Shown here: in pieces, positions 8,913 to 18,180 of the stretch
Layout of the letters: every line of letters begins with the position of its first letter
Position numbering within the stretch: the first letter of the stretch is position 1
From: Vibrio neptunius
Lineage (GTDB): Bacteria; Pseudomonadota; Gammaproteobacteria; Enterobacterales; Vibrionaceae
Assembly (NCBI GenBank): GCA_019339365.1
Contig: CP079859.1
Coordinates: forward strand, 2,790,001 to 2,854,000
Reading direction: 5' to 3'
Length of the DNA stretch: 64,000 bases
The notes under the pieces: generated by a model
The model's input: the letters and a program-made list of their open reading frames with translations, nothing else
Databases searched by the model: none
Told to the model about the DNA's origin: nothing
Program-made: the position numbers and the translations under genes

Positions 8913-9488
8913 TTATGGACTATGAAACTGCGGTTCTATAGGATCTTGAGATTGCTTTGGGAACTTCTCATAAACTTCAGCTTCATCAAGAAGCAGCCCC
9001 GTTCTGCGTCTATCTACTTTCAATTCAGATTGTTTTTCACACCGCTCTCGAAATAATCTCACGCTTTTAATTGAAGAGACATCATGTACACTAACACTAC
9101 ATCCATGATTAAATGAAGAGAGCAAATATCGGTAATCATTAATATAAAAGTAGACCATATGCCCTTGCAAGCTAGGCGACAAACGAGAGTGATAAGTTAA
9201 AAAACGCCCTCTTGGTGGTTTTTTATCACTTGGGAACACTAACTCTACACTACCTACATCTCCATAGCGGTATTTAACGTAGCCAGTATCAGGACTGTAA
9301 TGCTGATAAGCGCACAAAGACGCTATTTTCCCATTTTTTAGTTGGGCATTAAAATAGATATCTTCATCATCTTGACAGAGTGTCCGATTCAAAGTGTCAT
9401 CTTCTTTAATGATTAACGGATGAGCATAAACTGTTGACAAAAATACAACGTTAACAATTAAAGCCAATAATAACCTTCTCAACTTCAT
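8913..9488 (-). CDS. putative periplasmic immunity protein, copy 2, coupled to lytic enzyme
   Basis: A 191-residue paralogue with signal peptide (MKLRRLLLALIVNVV…VYA). Its ATG overlaps the stop of the upstream lytic-enzyme gene in an ATGA arrangement (4 bases), so the two are translationally coupled, the usual layout for a toxin and its protective partner. The C-terminal third (ELKVDRRRTGLLLDEAEVYEK) is shared with copies 3 and 4 but not copies 1 and 5, as expected for exchange between paralogues. The periplasmic location fits protection against a cell-wall hydrolase. The immunity function is inferred from context. Confidence 0.7.
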   Translation of the reverse strand: MKLRRLLLALIVNVVFLSTVYAHPLIIKEDDTLNRTLCQDDEDIYFNAQLKNGKIASLCAYQHYSPDTGYVKYRYGDVGSVELVFPSDKKPPRGRFLTYHSRLSPSLQGHMVYFYINDYRYLLSSFNHGCSVSVHDVSSIKSVRLFRERCEKQSELKVDRRRTGLLLDEAEVYEKFPKQSQDPIEPQFHSP

Positions 9489-10849
9489 TCAAACACCTTA
9501 GCTTCCCATAGCTTGTTAAAATTATCCCTACGCAACTTATAACTATCAGTGCCACTATTAACAGCTCTCGTTACCGAGTTAATAGCGGAATCCTCTGCAC
9601 CAGCATCGGCTTTCAAATAGACGTTGTTGACTAACCAAAAGTTCGCTGCCGAGCGTGTGGCATACTTAACCTCCAACAATATCTCCGGATGATTAACCGC
9701 ATCGATAATATCATCAGGCCAGCGCGCTTGGTGAGCGGCATGCCATTCATTAAAAGCAGTGTAGTTATCACGGCCAGTTAACTGCTTCAACCCTCGACCT
9801 CTAAAATTCCAACCGTCATCCGTTGTTAAGTAATCACCGTTACCTAACTCGTCTTCCCGACCTCCGTATATAACATTAAACAGCATGCGTTTATCATCTT
9901 CAGATGGCCTTGTGCCATCTTTTTTTACAAAAAAACCATTTTCTTTTCTATCGATGCCCAGAACATCAATATATCGTTTGCCGGGATGAAGTTTATGATC
10001 TGCTGGGTATTTTCTCTTTCTCCCTGTCTCGAACTGAGAGGTGTCTAATACCGTAGTCCGGTAATTGGTGTATTCTGCCATATTCAAAGTAGGCCCAGTT
10101 TCTTGCATTATCTGCGCGAAGAAATGAGTCCTACGCAAAGGGGTATCAAGCTTATAAAACTCAATATGGTCATTGAGCTCATCCACGATACCTTGCAACA
10201 GGTTTTGCTTGCTACTGCTTACCCTTGGGTACACGGCTTGTAGCATCTCAAGTGTAAACATAAATGAATACTTCCACTCTTCAACAACGGCCTCATCTAA
10301 AGCCAGAATGGTGTTTTTGTCGACAATCCCATTCACGCCGCCAAATGGGTAGCTTTTATGCGTGGTATGTGTCGGTTTATAGTGGGTTTGAAACTGTTTC
10401 ACTGCGCCTTCTGTCGCGCGGCCAAAATCGCCATCAGCGCCAGATTTCCCCAAGTCAAAACCCAATGCCATCAAGGCCTGTTGGATTTTCTTTATTTCTT
10501 CAGTATCACTGGCGCCTTGTTTAACAGCATGAAAATTGCCGCCCGCCAACTGATTAAGAGGTTTTGACTCTTTCAATATTGAAGATTTCAACATCATTGT
10601 TTGTGTTGGTTTTCTGTTCTTGGCGAAAAACTGCAAATGAAGCTTATCTAAACTGTCTTTGGTACCATTTGCCTCGCGCTCGGCAAGAACGCGCTCTCTA
10701 TTTTCAGCCCACCGTTGTCGATCTTTCGCGGTATAGGTTAATTCTGCTCTCCGCTCTTGACGGTGACGTTGTGCTCTTTCTCGGGTGGTTTCTTGCCTTT
10801 CTTCTGGCTCATCTGGAAAAGATTTATAACGCATTTTAAGTTCGCTCAC
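9485..10849 (-). CDS. peptidoglycan-binding / GH19-type lytic enzyme, putative T6SS effector, copy 1
   Basis: A 454-residue protein without signal peptide. Residues 1-85 are highly charged and arginine-rich. A PG_binding_1 domain lies at ~107-180 (IQQALMALGFDLGKSGADGDFG, then AVKQFQ). Residues ~190-450 resemble the GH19 chitinase/lysozyme fold: FFAQIMQETG with the likely catalytic Glu near 250, and the glycine-rich GRGLKQLTGRDNY motif near 355, as in GH19 'GRGxxQLTGRxNY'. Such proteins cleave cell-wall glycan. Lack of a signal peptide together with an overlapping gene for an exported partner is typical of type VI secretion effectors, but no hcp, vgrG, MIX or PAAR is visible here, so the delivery route is inferred. 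A phage endolysin is the main alternative. Confidence 0.75.
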   Translation of the reverse strand: MSELKMRYKSFPDEPEERQETTRERAQRHRQERRAELTYTAKDRQRWAENRERVLAEREANGTKDSLDKLHLQFFAKNRKPTQTMMLKSSILKESKPLNQLAGGNFHAVKQGASDTEEIKKIQQALMALGFDLGKSGADGDFGRATEGAVKQFQTHYKPTHTTHKSYPFGGVNGIVDKNTILALDEAVVEEWKYSFMFTLEMLQAVYPRVSSSKQNLLQGIVDELNDHIEFYKLDTPLRRTHFFAQIMQETGPTLNMAEYTNYRTTVLDTSQFETGRKRKYPADHKLHPGKRYIDVLGIDRKENGFFVKKDGTRPSEDDKRMLFNVIYGGREDELGNGDYLTTDDGWNFRGRGLKQLTGRDNYTAFNEWHAAHQARWPDDIIDAVNHPEILLEVKYATRSAANFWLVNNVYLKADAGAEDSAINSVTRAVNSGTDSYKLRRDNFNKLWEAKVFE

Positions 10850-11010
10850 ATAAGAAATGGAGCTAAAATTGTATAAATATCGTTCAATGCGTTTTCAGGC
10901 TACATCACCATTATTATTATGATTTAACATTATTTATCAGCCCTGCTCTCACTAACCCGCTAGTGATTTAGGTTGATTTAGGGGGACATGATTTAGGGAC
11001 AGGCACCATA
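9485..11010. repeat. 1.5-kb direct repeat, left copy (other copy 15246-16755)
   Basis: The lytic-enzyme gene, its upstream region and the adjoining dispersed short repeat occur again at 15246-16755 with only scattered base changes. The ~150 bases upstream of both genes are nearly identical, so both copies probably share the same promoter. The high identity indicates a recent duplication or ongoing gene conversion. Confidence 0.85.
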
Positions 11011-11014
11011 AGCT
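10990..11014 (-). repeat. dispersed TTTAGGGACAGGCACCAT repeat
   Basis: One of five copies in the window. It marks the upstream end of the duplicated lytic-enzyme block and is preceded by reiterations of 'tgatttagg'. Copies lie at several rearrangement junctions. Confidence 0.7.
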
Positions 11015-11169
11015 GCCTGAGCTAGTCGCACACGTGTTATGCGCGACTTTTTCGGGACACGTTTCCCTCATTGATATGGGGTTTTAGTTTCAAATTTCTG
11101 GTACTGCAAGTCACTGCTCACACAGAGATTTGACTCAATAAAAATCTAAAGCGAAGCCACTTTAGATGG

Positions 11170-11519
11170 TCAAAATCTATTGCGGTATTTGGTCGGAACT
11201 GTCTTCGAGCGTTTACTGATACAGGTGTATTCTGGGGACATAAGTGAAATATCTAATAACTCAAAGATAGAGTCGAGAAAACCTTGAAGAGCACGCAATG
11301 GTATTGAGAATATCCTTTTAATCATCAAGGCAGTTTCAATCGCTGTATCAGAGTACTGAAAGCCTCTACCACGCTTACCATAATGGGTTTTGCATCGCCA
11401 TGCATCTACGGCTGAATTATCTATCCAGAACGTAACCGAGCCACGTTTGCAAAGAGCCTTATTGTACTCCGTCCAGTGAGTTATCTTCTTTTTTGCTTTA
11501 CCAATGTCACCGCCGCTCT
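11170..11519 (-). pseudogene. IS5-family (IS903-like) transposase fragment
   Basis: The minus strand reads GDIGKAKKKITHWTEYNKAL, then KRGSVTFWIDNSAVDAW, RGFQYSDTAIETALMIK and SPEYTCISKRSKTV, matching the N-terminal ~110 residues of IS903-type IS5-family transposases. The frame ends at a TGA at 11170-11172 and the catalytic DDE part is absent. No complete terminal repeats were found. Inactive relic. Confidence 0.7.
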
Positions 11520-11591
11520 AGCCATTGCAAAGGTTCAGATAGCAGGACTTGAAAAAGGTTCAACTGATTTAGGCAACAACGCCATAGTAAG

Positions 11592-11938
11592 CTAATAATT
11601 CACATATATATAATAAGGTCTTTCTCGATCTTTCCAATCCCCGCAGTCTCCAGATCCCTTAACAACAACAGATTGCTTTTGTGCAGCTGCGGATAGTAAT
11701 AAGGAATACATAGCTTTACCTACTTCTGTTTCCAATGAAAACGCCCACTCTTCACTAGGGCATTCAGCCGGAGCGTTTGTATGTGTTGTGACTTTAAACA
11801 TTACAACACCATTTGGTGCTTCATATGACATGTTTTTTTCATGAACGTAGATTCTGGAAATGGTCCCACTTCCTTCACCAGCAATCACAATTGGTGACGT
11901 TAAAAAAACAAGCTAAGTATAAAAAATAGTCTTTTCAT
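11592..11938 (-). pseudogene. small exported protein, frameshifted in its signal peptide
   Basis: From ATG 11938 the minus strand reads MKRLFFILSLFF and then hits TAA in a run of seven T. One more T would continue as LTSPIVIAGEGSG and join the 98-codon frame ending at 11592 (DCGDWKDRERPYYIYVNY). The restored product is ~115 residues with a signal peptide and three cysteines. I do not recognise the family. Small exported proteins in such a locus may be further immunity or inhibitor proteins, but that is conjecture. The frameshift may be a sequencing error. Confidence 0.55.
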
Positions 11939-12212
11939 TATATTCTCGACTGAAAAATAACATTCTAAATAACAGGCAGTCTCGTCTTTCTATCTACCTG
12001 ACTTTCCAAAATTGTATTATAAGTCATTAAAAATTCGAGTAAATAGTCCGAGCTATAATTAATGTCATCACATAAAAACTCGGCAGAGTGTTATCTGAGA
12101 CATGATCCGCACAAATCCTCTAATGAACTGTAACCCTCCCCAAAAACTGGTCGCTAGCAATTGGAGTTATTCCGTTTATTTGATCCCCTACCAAAAACCG
12201 AAACACTTAAAA

Positions 12213-12858
12213 CTAGAAATTTCCGGCTTCCCGATGCCGATCCCGAAACTGGATCGGTGTTAGATTTTCCAGTGATGAATGAGGACGAAACTCGTTATAT
12301 TCGACTCGCCAGCTCTCAATTTTGTCTTGCGCATCTTCCAATGATAAAAACCAGTGGCTATTCAAACATTCATCCCTGAAACTGCCATTAAAAGATTCGA
12401 TAAACGGGTTATCCGTTGGTTTTCCTGGCCTGGAGAAGTCTAAGGTAACCTGTCTCTCATACGCCAACTTATCGAGAGCTTTAGAGATAAATTCACTTCC
12501 ATTATCAACTTGTATGCGCTCAGGACAGCGACCGTGGAGCTGTCCGATGATATTTATTACGTCAACGACATGCTCACCCCGAATACCATGATCAACGTGA
12601 ATCGCCATGCACTCACGACTAAAATTATCCACTATAGTTAACGCTCTTATCCGCTTGCCGTCAAACAGGTTGTCCGCCACAAAATCCATGCTCCAACATT
12701 GATCTGGTGCCGTGACTTCCGGGCGTTCCATTCGATGTGCCGCTGACACTCGGCGTTTGGGACGCTTACTCCGCAGGTTTAAGCCTTCTTCACGGTAAAT
12801 TCGCAATACTTTCTTGTGATTGACCAGCCAGCCTTCGCGCCGAAGCAGAACATGAATA
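12213..12858 (-). pseudogene. IS3-family (IS407-group-like) transposase OrfB, 5'-truncated
   Basis: The frame holds the C-terminal ~215 residues of an IS3-family OrfB with the full rve catalytic core: first Asp in WSMDFVADN, second Asp in IQVDNGSEF, Glu in [14 protein letters not shown]. Upstream of the first Met the frame continues as [20 protein letters not shown] back to 12858, where it is cut exactly at the dispersed GGGACAGGCACC repeat. OrfA is missing. The distal IS end may lie near 12125 (ACCCTCCCCAAAAACTGG). Confidence 0.8.
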
Positions 12859-12885
12859 GTGATTTAGGGACAGGCACCATAAGCT
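12859..12885 (-). repeat. dispersed TTTAGGGACAGGCACCAT repeat at an IS truncation point
   Basis: Identical in its core to the copies near 10990 and 41073. On its left it abuts the truncated IS3 transposase; on its right it runs directly into a lytic-gene 3' relic (CATTCAAACACCTTAGC). It therefore sits precisely on a recombination junction. Confidence 0.7.
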
Positions 12886-13037
12886 CATTCAAACACCTTA
12901 GCTTCCCATAGTTTTTTAAAATTATTCCTACGTAAACCATAACTATCAGTACCGCTATCACGACCTTTAGTGAATCATTGTTCTACCGAAACAATCCACT
13001 GCGCACTAAACCATTGAAGTTCAATAAAATATGGTAT

Positions 13038-13649
13038 TTATGGACGTTGCCTTTCACCATAAATACGATTAAATTCAGGGCGATGAAACTCTGGCTCTGT
13101 AGGGTCTTGAGATTGTTCTGGGAACTTCTCATACACTTCAGCTTCATCAAGAAGCAGCCCCGTTCTGCGTCTATCTACTTTCAATTCAGATTGTTTTTCA
13201 CAGCGCTCTAGAAATAATCTCACGCTTTTAGTTGAAGAGACATCATGCACACTAACATGACATCCATGATTAAATGAAGAGAGCAAATATCGATAATCAT
13301 TAATATAAAAGTAGACGTCATGCCCTTGTAAATTAGGCCCTAAACGGACGTGATAAGTTAAAAAGCGCCCTCTTGGTGGTTTTTTATCACTTGGGAACTC
13401 TAACTCGACACTACCCACATCTCCATAGCGGTATTTCACGTAGCCAGTATCGGGGCTGTAATGCTGATAAGCGCACAAAGACGCTATTTTCCCATTTTTT
13501 AGTTGAGCATTAAAATAGATATCTTCATCATCTTGACAGAGTGTCCGATTCAAAGTGTCATCTTCTTTAAGGATTGACGGATGAGCATAAACTGTTGGTA
13601 CAAATACAACGTTAACAATTAGAGCCGATAATAACCTTCTCAACTTCAT
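13038..13649 (-). CDS. putative periplasmic immunity protein, copy 3
   Basis: A 203-residue paralogue with signal peptide (MKLRRLLSALIVNVVFVPTVYA). It shares the conserved core with copies 1-2 and 4-5, carries the RRRTGLLLDEAEVYEK C-terminal type, and has a 12-residue extension (PEFHRPEFNRIYGERQRP) absent from the 191-residue copies. It is preceded by a short enzyme-gene relic and the next immunity copy, not by a complete enzyme gene. Function inferred as for copy 2. Confidence 0.65.
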   Translation of the reverse strand: MKLRRLLSALIVNVVFVPTVYAHPSILKEDDTLNRTLCQDDEDIYFNAQLKNGKIASLCAYQHYSPDTGYVKYRYGDVGSVELEFPSDKKPPRGRFLTYHVRLGPNLQGHDVYFYINDYRYLLSSFNHGCHVSVHDVSSTKSVRLFLERCEKQSELKVDRRRTGLLLDEAEVYEKFPEQSQDPTEPEFHRPEFNRIYGERQRP

Positions 13650-13797
13650 TTAAACACCTTAGCTTCCCATAGCTTGTAAAATTATCCCTACGCAACTTAT
13701 AACTACCAGTACCGCTATCACGACCTTTAGTGACTCATTGTTCTACCGAAACAGTCCACTGCGCACTAAAGCATCGAAGTTCAATAAAATATGGTAT

Positions 13798-14409
13798 TTA
13801 TGGACGTTGCCTTTCACCATTAATACGATTAAATTCAGGGCGATGAAACTCTGGCTCTGTAGGGTCTTGAGATTGTTCTGGGAATTTTTCATACACTTCA
13901 GCTTCATCAAGAAGCAGCCCCGTTCTGCGTCTATCTACTTTCAATTCAGATTGTTTTTCACACCGCTCTCGAAATAATCTCACGCTTTTAATTGAAGAGA
14001 CATCATGCACACTAACGCTACATCCACGATTAAATGAAGAGAGCAAATATCGGGAATCATTGATATAAAAATAGACCCAATGTCCTTGCAAGCTAGGCGA
14101 CAAACGGGTGTGATAAGTTAAAAAACGCCCTCTTGGTGGTTTTTTATCACTTGGGAACTCTAACTCTACACTCCCCACATCTCCATAACGGTATTTAACG
14201 TAGCCAGTATCAGGGCTGTAATGTTGATAAGCGCACAAAGACGCTAGTTTTCCATTTTCTAGTTGAGCATTAAAATAGATATCTTCATCATCTTGACAGA
14301 GTGTCCGATTCAAAGTGTCATCTTCTTTAATGATCAATGGATGAGCATAAACTGTGGATACAAATACAACGTTAACAATTAAAGCCAATAATAACCTTCT
14401 CAACTTCAT
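13798..14409 (-). CDS. putative periplasmic immunity protein, copy 4
   Basis: A 203-residue paralogue with signal peptide, closest to copies 2 and 3 (LSPSLQGHWVYFYIND; RRRTGLLLDEAEVYEK; PEFNRINGERQRP end). It lies in a tandem array with copies 3 and 5 at 760- and 840-base spacing. The differing spacing comes from different lengths of enzyme-tail relic between the copies. Function inferred. Confidence 0.65.
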   Translation of the reverse strand: MKLRRLLLALIVNVVFVSTVYAHPLIIKEDDTLNRTLCQDDEDIYFNAQLENGKLASLCAYQHYSPDTGYVKYRYGDVGSVELEFPSDKKPPRGRFLTYHTRLSPSLQGHWVYFYINDSRYLLSSFNRGCSVSVHDVSSIKSVRLFRERCEKQSELKVDRRRTGLLLDEAEVYEKFPEQSQDPTEPEFHRPEFNRINGERQRP

Positions 14410-14637
14410 TCAAACACCTTAGCTTCCCATAGCTTATTAAAATTATTCCTACGCAAACCATAACTATCAGTACCACTATTAACAATTTCCGTTACCGAGT
14501 TAATCGCGGAATCCTCTGCTCCAGCGTCGGCTTTCAATAAGGCAAAGATGGCCGCCATTGCGACCTTTAGTGAATCATTGTTCTACCGAAACAATCCACT
14601 GCGCACTCACCCATTGAAGTTCAATAAAATATGGTAT

Positions 14638-15249
14638 TTATGGACGTTGCCTTTCACCATAAATACGATTAAATTCAGGGCGATGAAACTCTGGCTCTGT
14701 AGGGTCTTGAGATTGTTCTGGGAACTTCTCATAAACTTCAGCTTTATCAAGAAGCAACCCAGAAGTAAGCACCTTTCCTTTCAATTCAGATTGTTTTTCA
14801 CAGTACCCTAGAAATAATTTCTCGCCTTTGATTGAAGACATATCATACACACTAACAAGACATCCGTTATTAACTGAAGAGAGTAAATATCGGTAATCAT
14901 TGATATAAAAGTAGACCCAATGCCCTTGCACGTTAGGCCCTAAACGGACGTGGTAGGTCAAAAAACGCCCTCTTGGTGGCTTTTTATCACTTGGGAACTC
15001 TAACTCTACACTACCTACATCTCCATAGCGGTATTTAACGTAGCCAGTATCAGGGCTGTAATGTAGATAAGCGCACAAAGACGCTATTTTTCCATTTTCT
15101 AGTTGAGCATTAAAATAGATATCTTCATCATCTTGACAGAGTGTCCGATTCAAACGGTCATCTTCTTTAATGATCAACGGATGAGCATAAACTGTGGATA
15201 CAAATACAACGTTAACAATTAGAGCCAATAATAACCTTCTCAATTTCAT
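14638..15249 (-). CDS. putative periplasmic immunity protein, copy 5, coupled to second lytic enzyme
   Basis: A 203-residue paralogue with signal peptide. Its ATG overlaps the stop of the second lytic-enzyme gene by 4 bases, as for copy 2 with the first enzyme. Its middle and C-terminal region differs most from the others (SSIKGEKLFLGYCEKQSELKG…VLTSGLLLDKAEVYEK), which could reflect a slightly different partner specificity. Function inferred from the coupling. Confidence 0.7.
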   Translation of the reverse strand: MKLRRLLLALIVNVVFVSTVYAHPLIIKEDDRLNRTLCQDDEDIYFNAQLENGKIASLCAYLHYSPDTGYVKYRYGDVGSVELEFPSDKKPPRGRFLTYHVRLGPNVQGHWVYFYINDYRYLLSSVNNGCLVSVYDMSSIKGEKLFLGYCEKQSELKGKVLTSGLLLDKAEVYEKFPEQSQDPTEPEFHRPEFNRIYGERQRP

Positions 15250-15644
15250 TCAAACACCTTAGCTTCCCATAGCTTATTAAAATTATTCCTACGCAAACCA
15301 TAACTATCAGTACCACGATTAACAATTTCCGTCACCGAGTTAATAGCGGAATCCTCTGCTCCAGCATCGGCTTTCAAATAGACTTTGTTGACCAACCAAA
15401 AATTCGCTGCCGAGCGTGTGGCATACTTAACCTCCAACAATATATCCGGGTTATTAACTGCATCGATAATATCATCAGGCCAGCGCGCTTGGTGAGCGGC
15501 ATGCCATTCATTAAAAGCGGTATAATTGCCACGACCAGTTAACTGCTTTAACCCTCGACCTCTAAAGTTCCAACCGTCATCCGTTGTTAAGTAATCACCA
15601 TTCTTTAAATCTCCCCTACTTCCGTACATAACGTTAAACAGCAT
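15246..15644 (-). CDS. lytic enzyme copy 2, C-terminal part (after frameshift)
   Basis: The 132-residue frame carries the GH19-type C-terminal half, including GRGLKQLTGRGNY. It belongs with the frame at 15605-16606: in copy 1 a run of seven T (plus strand near 9922) encodes FVKKDGTRP, whereas here the equivalent run near 15677 has six, breaking the frame. Either copy 2 is inactivated or a base was missed in sequencing. Residues differ from copy 1 mainly near the C-terminus (EIVNRGTDSYGLRRNN). Confidence 0.7.
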   Translation of the reverse strand: MLFNVMYGSRGDLKNGDYLTTDDGWNFRGRGLKQLTGRGNYTAFNEWHAAHQARWPDDIIDAVNNPDILLEVKYATRSAANFWLVNKVYLKADAGAEDSAINSVTEIVNRGTDSYGLRRNNFNKLWEAKVFE

Positions 15645-16606
15645 GCGTTTATCATCTTCTGATGGCCTTGTGCCATCTTTTTTACAAAAACTCCATTTTC
15701 TTTTCTATCAATACCCAGAACATCAATATATCGTTTGCCGGGATGAAGTTTATGATCTGCTGGATAGTATTTCTTTCTCGCTGTCTTGAACTGAGAGGTG
15801 TCTAATACCGTAGTCCGGTAATTGGTGTATTCTGCCATGTTCAAAGTGGGCCCCGTTTCTTGCATTATCTGCGCGAAGAAATGAGTCCTACGCAAAGGGG
15901 TATCAAGCTTATAAAACTCAATATGGTCATTGAGCTCATCCACAATACCTTGCAACAGATTTTGCTTGCTACTGCTTACCCTTGGGTACACTGCTTGTAG
16001 CATCTCAAGTGTAAACATAAACGAATACTTCCACTCTTCAACAACGGCCTCATCTAAAGCAAGAATGGTATTTTTGTCGACAATCCCATCAACGCCGCCG
16101 AATAGGTAGCTTTTATGCGTAGTATGAGTCGGTTTATAGTGGGTTTGAAACTGTTTAACTGCACCTTCTGTCGCACGGCCAAAATCGCCATCAGCGCCAG
16201 ATTTCCCCAAGTCAAAACCCAATGCCATCAAGGCCTGTTGGATTTTCTTTATTTCTTCGGTATCACTAGCGCCTTGTTTAACAGCATGAAAATTGCCTTC
16301 CGCCAACTGATTAAGAGGTTTTGACTCTTTCAATATTGAAGATTTCAACATCATGGTGTGTGTTGGTTTTCTGTTCTTGGCGAAAAACTGCAAATGAAGC
16401 TTATCTAAACTGTCTTTCGTGCCATTTGCCTCGCGCTCGGCAAGAACACGCTCTCTATTTTCAGCCCACCGTTGTCGATCTTTCGCGGTATAGGTTAATT
16501 CTGCTCTCCGCTCTTGACGGTGACGTTGTGCTCTTTCTCGGGTGGTTTCTTGCCTTTCTTCTGGCTCATCTGGAAAAGATTTATAACGCATTTTAAGTTC
16601 GCTCAC
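15605..16606 (-). CDS. lytic enzyme copy 2, N-terminal part (frameshifted)
   Basis: A 333-residue frame with the charged N-terminus, PG_binding_1 domain (~107-180) and the first half of the GH19-like domain including FFAQIMQETG, nearly identical to copy 1. After NGVFVKK it shifts frame and ends in unrelated residues. If translated as given, it would lack the GRG motif half of the active-site fold. Confidence 0.7.
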   Translation of the reverse strand: MSELKMRYKSFPDEPEERQETTRERAQRHRQERRAELTYTAKDRQRWAENRERVLAEREANGTKDSLDKLHLQFFAKNRKPTHTMMLKSSILKESKPLNQLAEGNFHAVKQGASDTEEIKKIQQALMALGFDLGKSGADGDFGRATEGAVKQFQTHYKPTHTTHKSYLFGGVDGIVDKNTILALDEAVVEEWKYSFMFTLEMLQAVYPRVSSSKQNLLQGIVDELNDHIEFYKLDTPLRRTHFFAQIMQETGPTLNMAEYTNYRTTVLDTSQFKTARKKYYPADHKLHPGKRYIDVLGIDRKENGVFVKKMAQGHQKMINACCLTLCTEVGEI

Positions 16607-16731
16607 ATAAGAAATGGAGCTAAAATTGTATAAATATCGTTCAATGCGTTTTCAGGCTACATCACCATTATTATTATGATTTAACATTATTTATCAGCCC
16701 TACTCTCACTAACCCGCTAGTGATTTAGGTT

Positions 16732-16756
16732 GATTTAGGGGCAGGCACCATAAGCT
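16732..16756 (-). repeat. dispersed GGGGCAGGCACCAT repeat
   Basis: Copy of the dispersed repeat at the upstream border of the second lytic-enzyme block; one base differs from the consensus core. Confidence 0.65.
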
Positions 16757-16900
16757 GTTTTCGCTTGGTTTATTAAATGCGCTTAGTACCATTAATTTGC
16801 AGTTATATTGGCTTGATTTGAGGCCAAGGAAGTCACTCAAAACGAAGTGACTTTAGCTTCTTTAGTGGGGTTGGTGGGGTAGCTTTCAACAGTTACCAAT

Positions 16901-16930
16901 AAGGCAGCCTAGTTGGCTGCCTTCATTTAA
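16901..16930. terminator. intrinsic terminator
   Basis: A 9-bp stem AAGGCAGCC / GGCTGCCTT with a 4-base loop, followed by CATTTAATT. It may be left from a gene lost to the rearrangement. Confidence 0.6.
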
Positions 16931-17026
16931 TTGGACTGTATGGTTATAAAGATTAATGAAACCCTTGAATAAAAGTCTCGACGAAACCTTTTAACCGCTC
17001 AGCAATACGAGGAAGGATTGTTCTGG

Positions 17027-17895
17027 TCAATTCCAACCAGACACTTTCTTTAGAGACTTTTCATAATTAACCAGCGACATGTCATTGTTCGCCGAATGCA
17101 GCCTTTCGAGATTGCAATACCTCATGTAGGCTGAGACATCTTCCTTCATATGCTCTCTGGTTAGCTGGTGCACTTTAAACAACCAGTCGTGCTTTAAACT
17201 TCCGAAGAACCGCTCGACCACTGCATTATCCCAGCAAGCCCTTACATCTCCCATGTTCGCTCGCATGCTATAACCTTGTAGCTGTTTGCGATATTGTCTG
17301 CTCGTATACTGAGAGCCTCTATCACTGTGGAACACAAGCACCTTTTCTGGTTGTCTCAGGTTATCTGCCTTTATCAAGGCCTTGCTAACTAAGTCGGTTG
17401 TCATTCGCCTATCAATCTACCAGCCAACAACTCGCCGCGAGTACAAGTCCATGACGATAGCTAAATACATCCAGCCTTCACCTGTCTTCAGATAAGTAAC
17501 GTCACCCGCCCAAACCTGATTAGGAGCAACTGGATTAAAGTTTTGGTTCAACAATTTATCGGCTACGGCATCACTGTGTTTGCGTTTCGTCGTGACTTTG
17601 CAAGCCACTCGCTGAGTTACTTTTAGGCCGAGTCTGTTCATCACAGTGCGAACCCTGTACCGACCAACGGTAAAGCCTTCTTCACGCAGCTTCTTTGTCA
17701 CTTCACGATTCCCAAGACTTTGTCAGCTTTGTTTAAATAGTAACTTCACCCGGCGATAAAGGTTCAACGTTTCAGCAGTGATCATTTTTGCTGGCCGTTT
17801 CAACCAGTCGTAATAACCTGAGCGGCTTACTCTCATCGTCTGACAAAGGAAGATTACTGGGTATCGGATTGACTCAGTTTTGATGAAGTTAAACT
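17027..17895 (-). pseudogene. IS3-family transposase OrfB with two in-frame stops
   Basis: One reading frame covers the OrfB: FNFIKTESIRYPVIFLCQTM and SGYYDWLKRP, a TGA (Arg expected in 'SRQSLGNREVTKKL'), then WAGDVTYLKTGEGWMYLAIVMDLYSRRVVGW, a TAG at 17417 (Ser expected), then FHSDRGSQYTS and WDNAVVERFFGSLKHDWL. All three catalytic acidic residues remain, but the stops inactivate it. Confidence 0.8.
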
Positions 17896-18180
17896 TTACT
17901 TCATTTCTTTCGCGAAGAAGGCTGATGCCTTTTTTAGGATTTCCTTTTCCATACGTAACTCTTTGACTTCTCTACGTAGTCGCTTGAGCTCATCACGTTC
18001 ATCATCGGATAGCTCAGTGCCTTCTAACTGGGCTTCTAGCTTTTCCTTCCACTTGTAGAGAACTGTAACACCAACAGCTTCTGCAGCCTGAGCTACGCTA
18101 TAACTTTGCTCTCGGACTAACGCTACGGCTTCTTCTTTAAATTCCTTGGAGTAGCGTTTGTAAGCTCTTTTCTCCGTCAT
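17896..18180 (-). CDS. IS3-family transposase OrfA
   Basis: 94 residues: N-terminal helix-turn-helix (YSKEFKEEAVALV…SVAQAAEAVGV) and a C-terminal leucine-zipper-like coiled coil (ELKRLRREVKELRMEKEILKKA) typical of IS3 OrfA. Intact as a frame, but its OrfB partner is not. Confidence 0.85.
   Translation of the reverse strand: MTEKRAYKRYSKEFKEEAVALVREQSYSVAQAAEAVGVTVLYKWKEKLEAQLEGTELSDDERDELKRLRREVKELRMEKEILKKASAFFAKEMK

Noticed and set aside
7947..16756. Superintegron cassette array as an explanation for the repeated small genes
   Set aside because: No attC/VCR-type inverted repeats with the expected core sites were seen between the genes; the repeats are explained by tandem duplication of hydrolase tail plus immunity gene.
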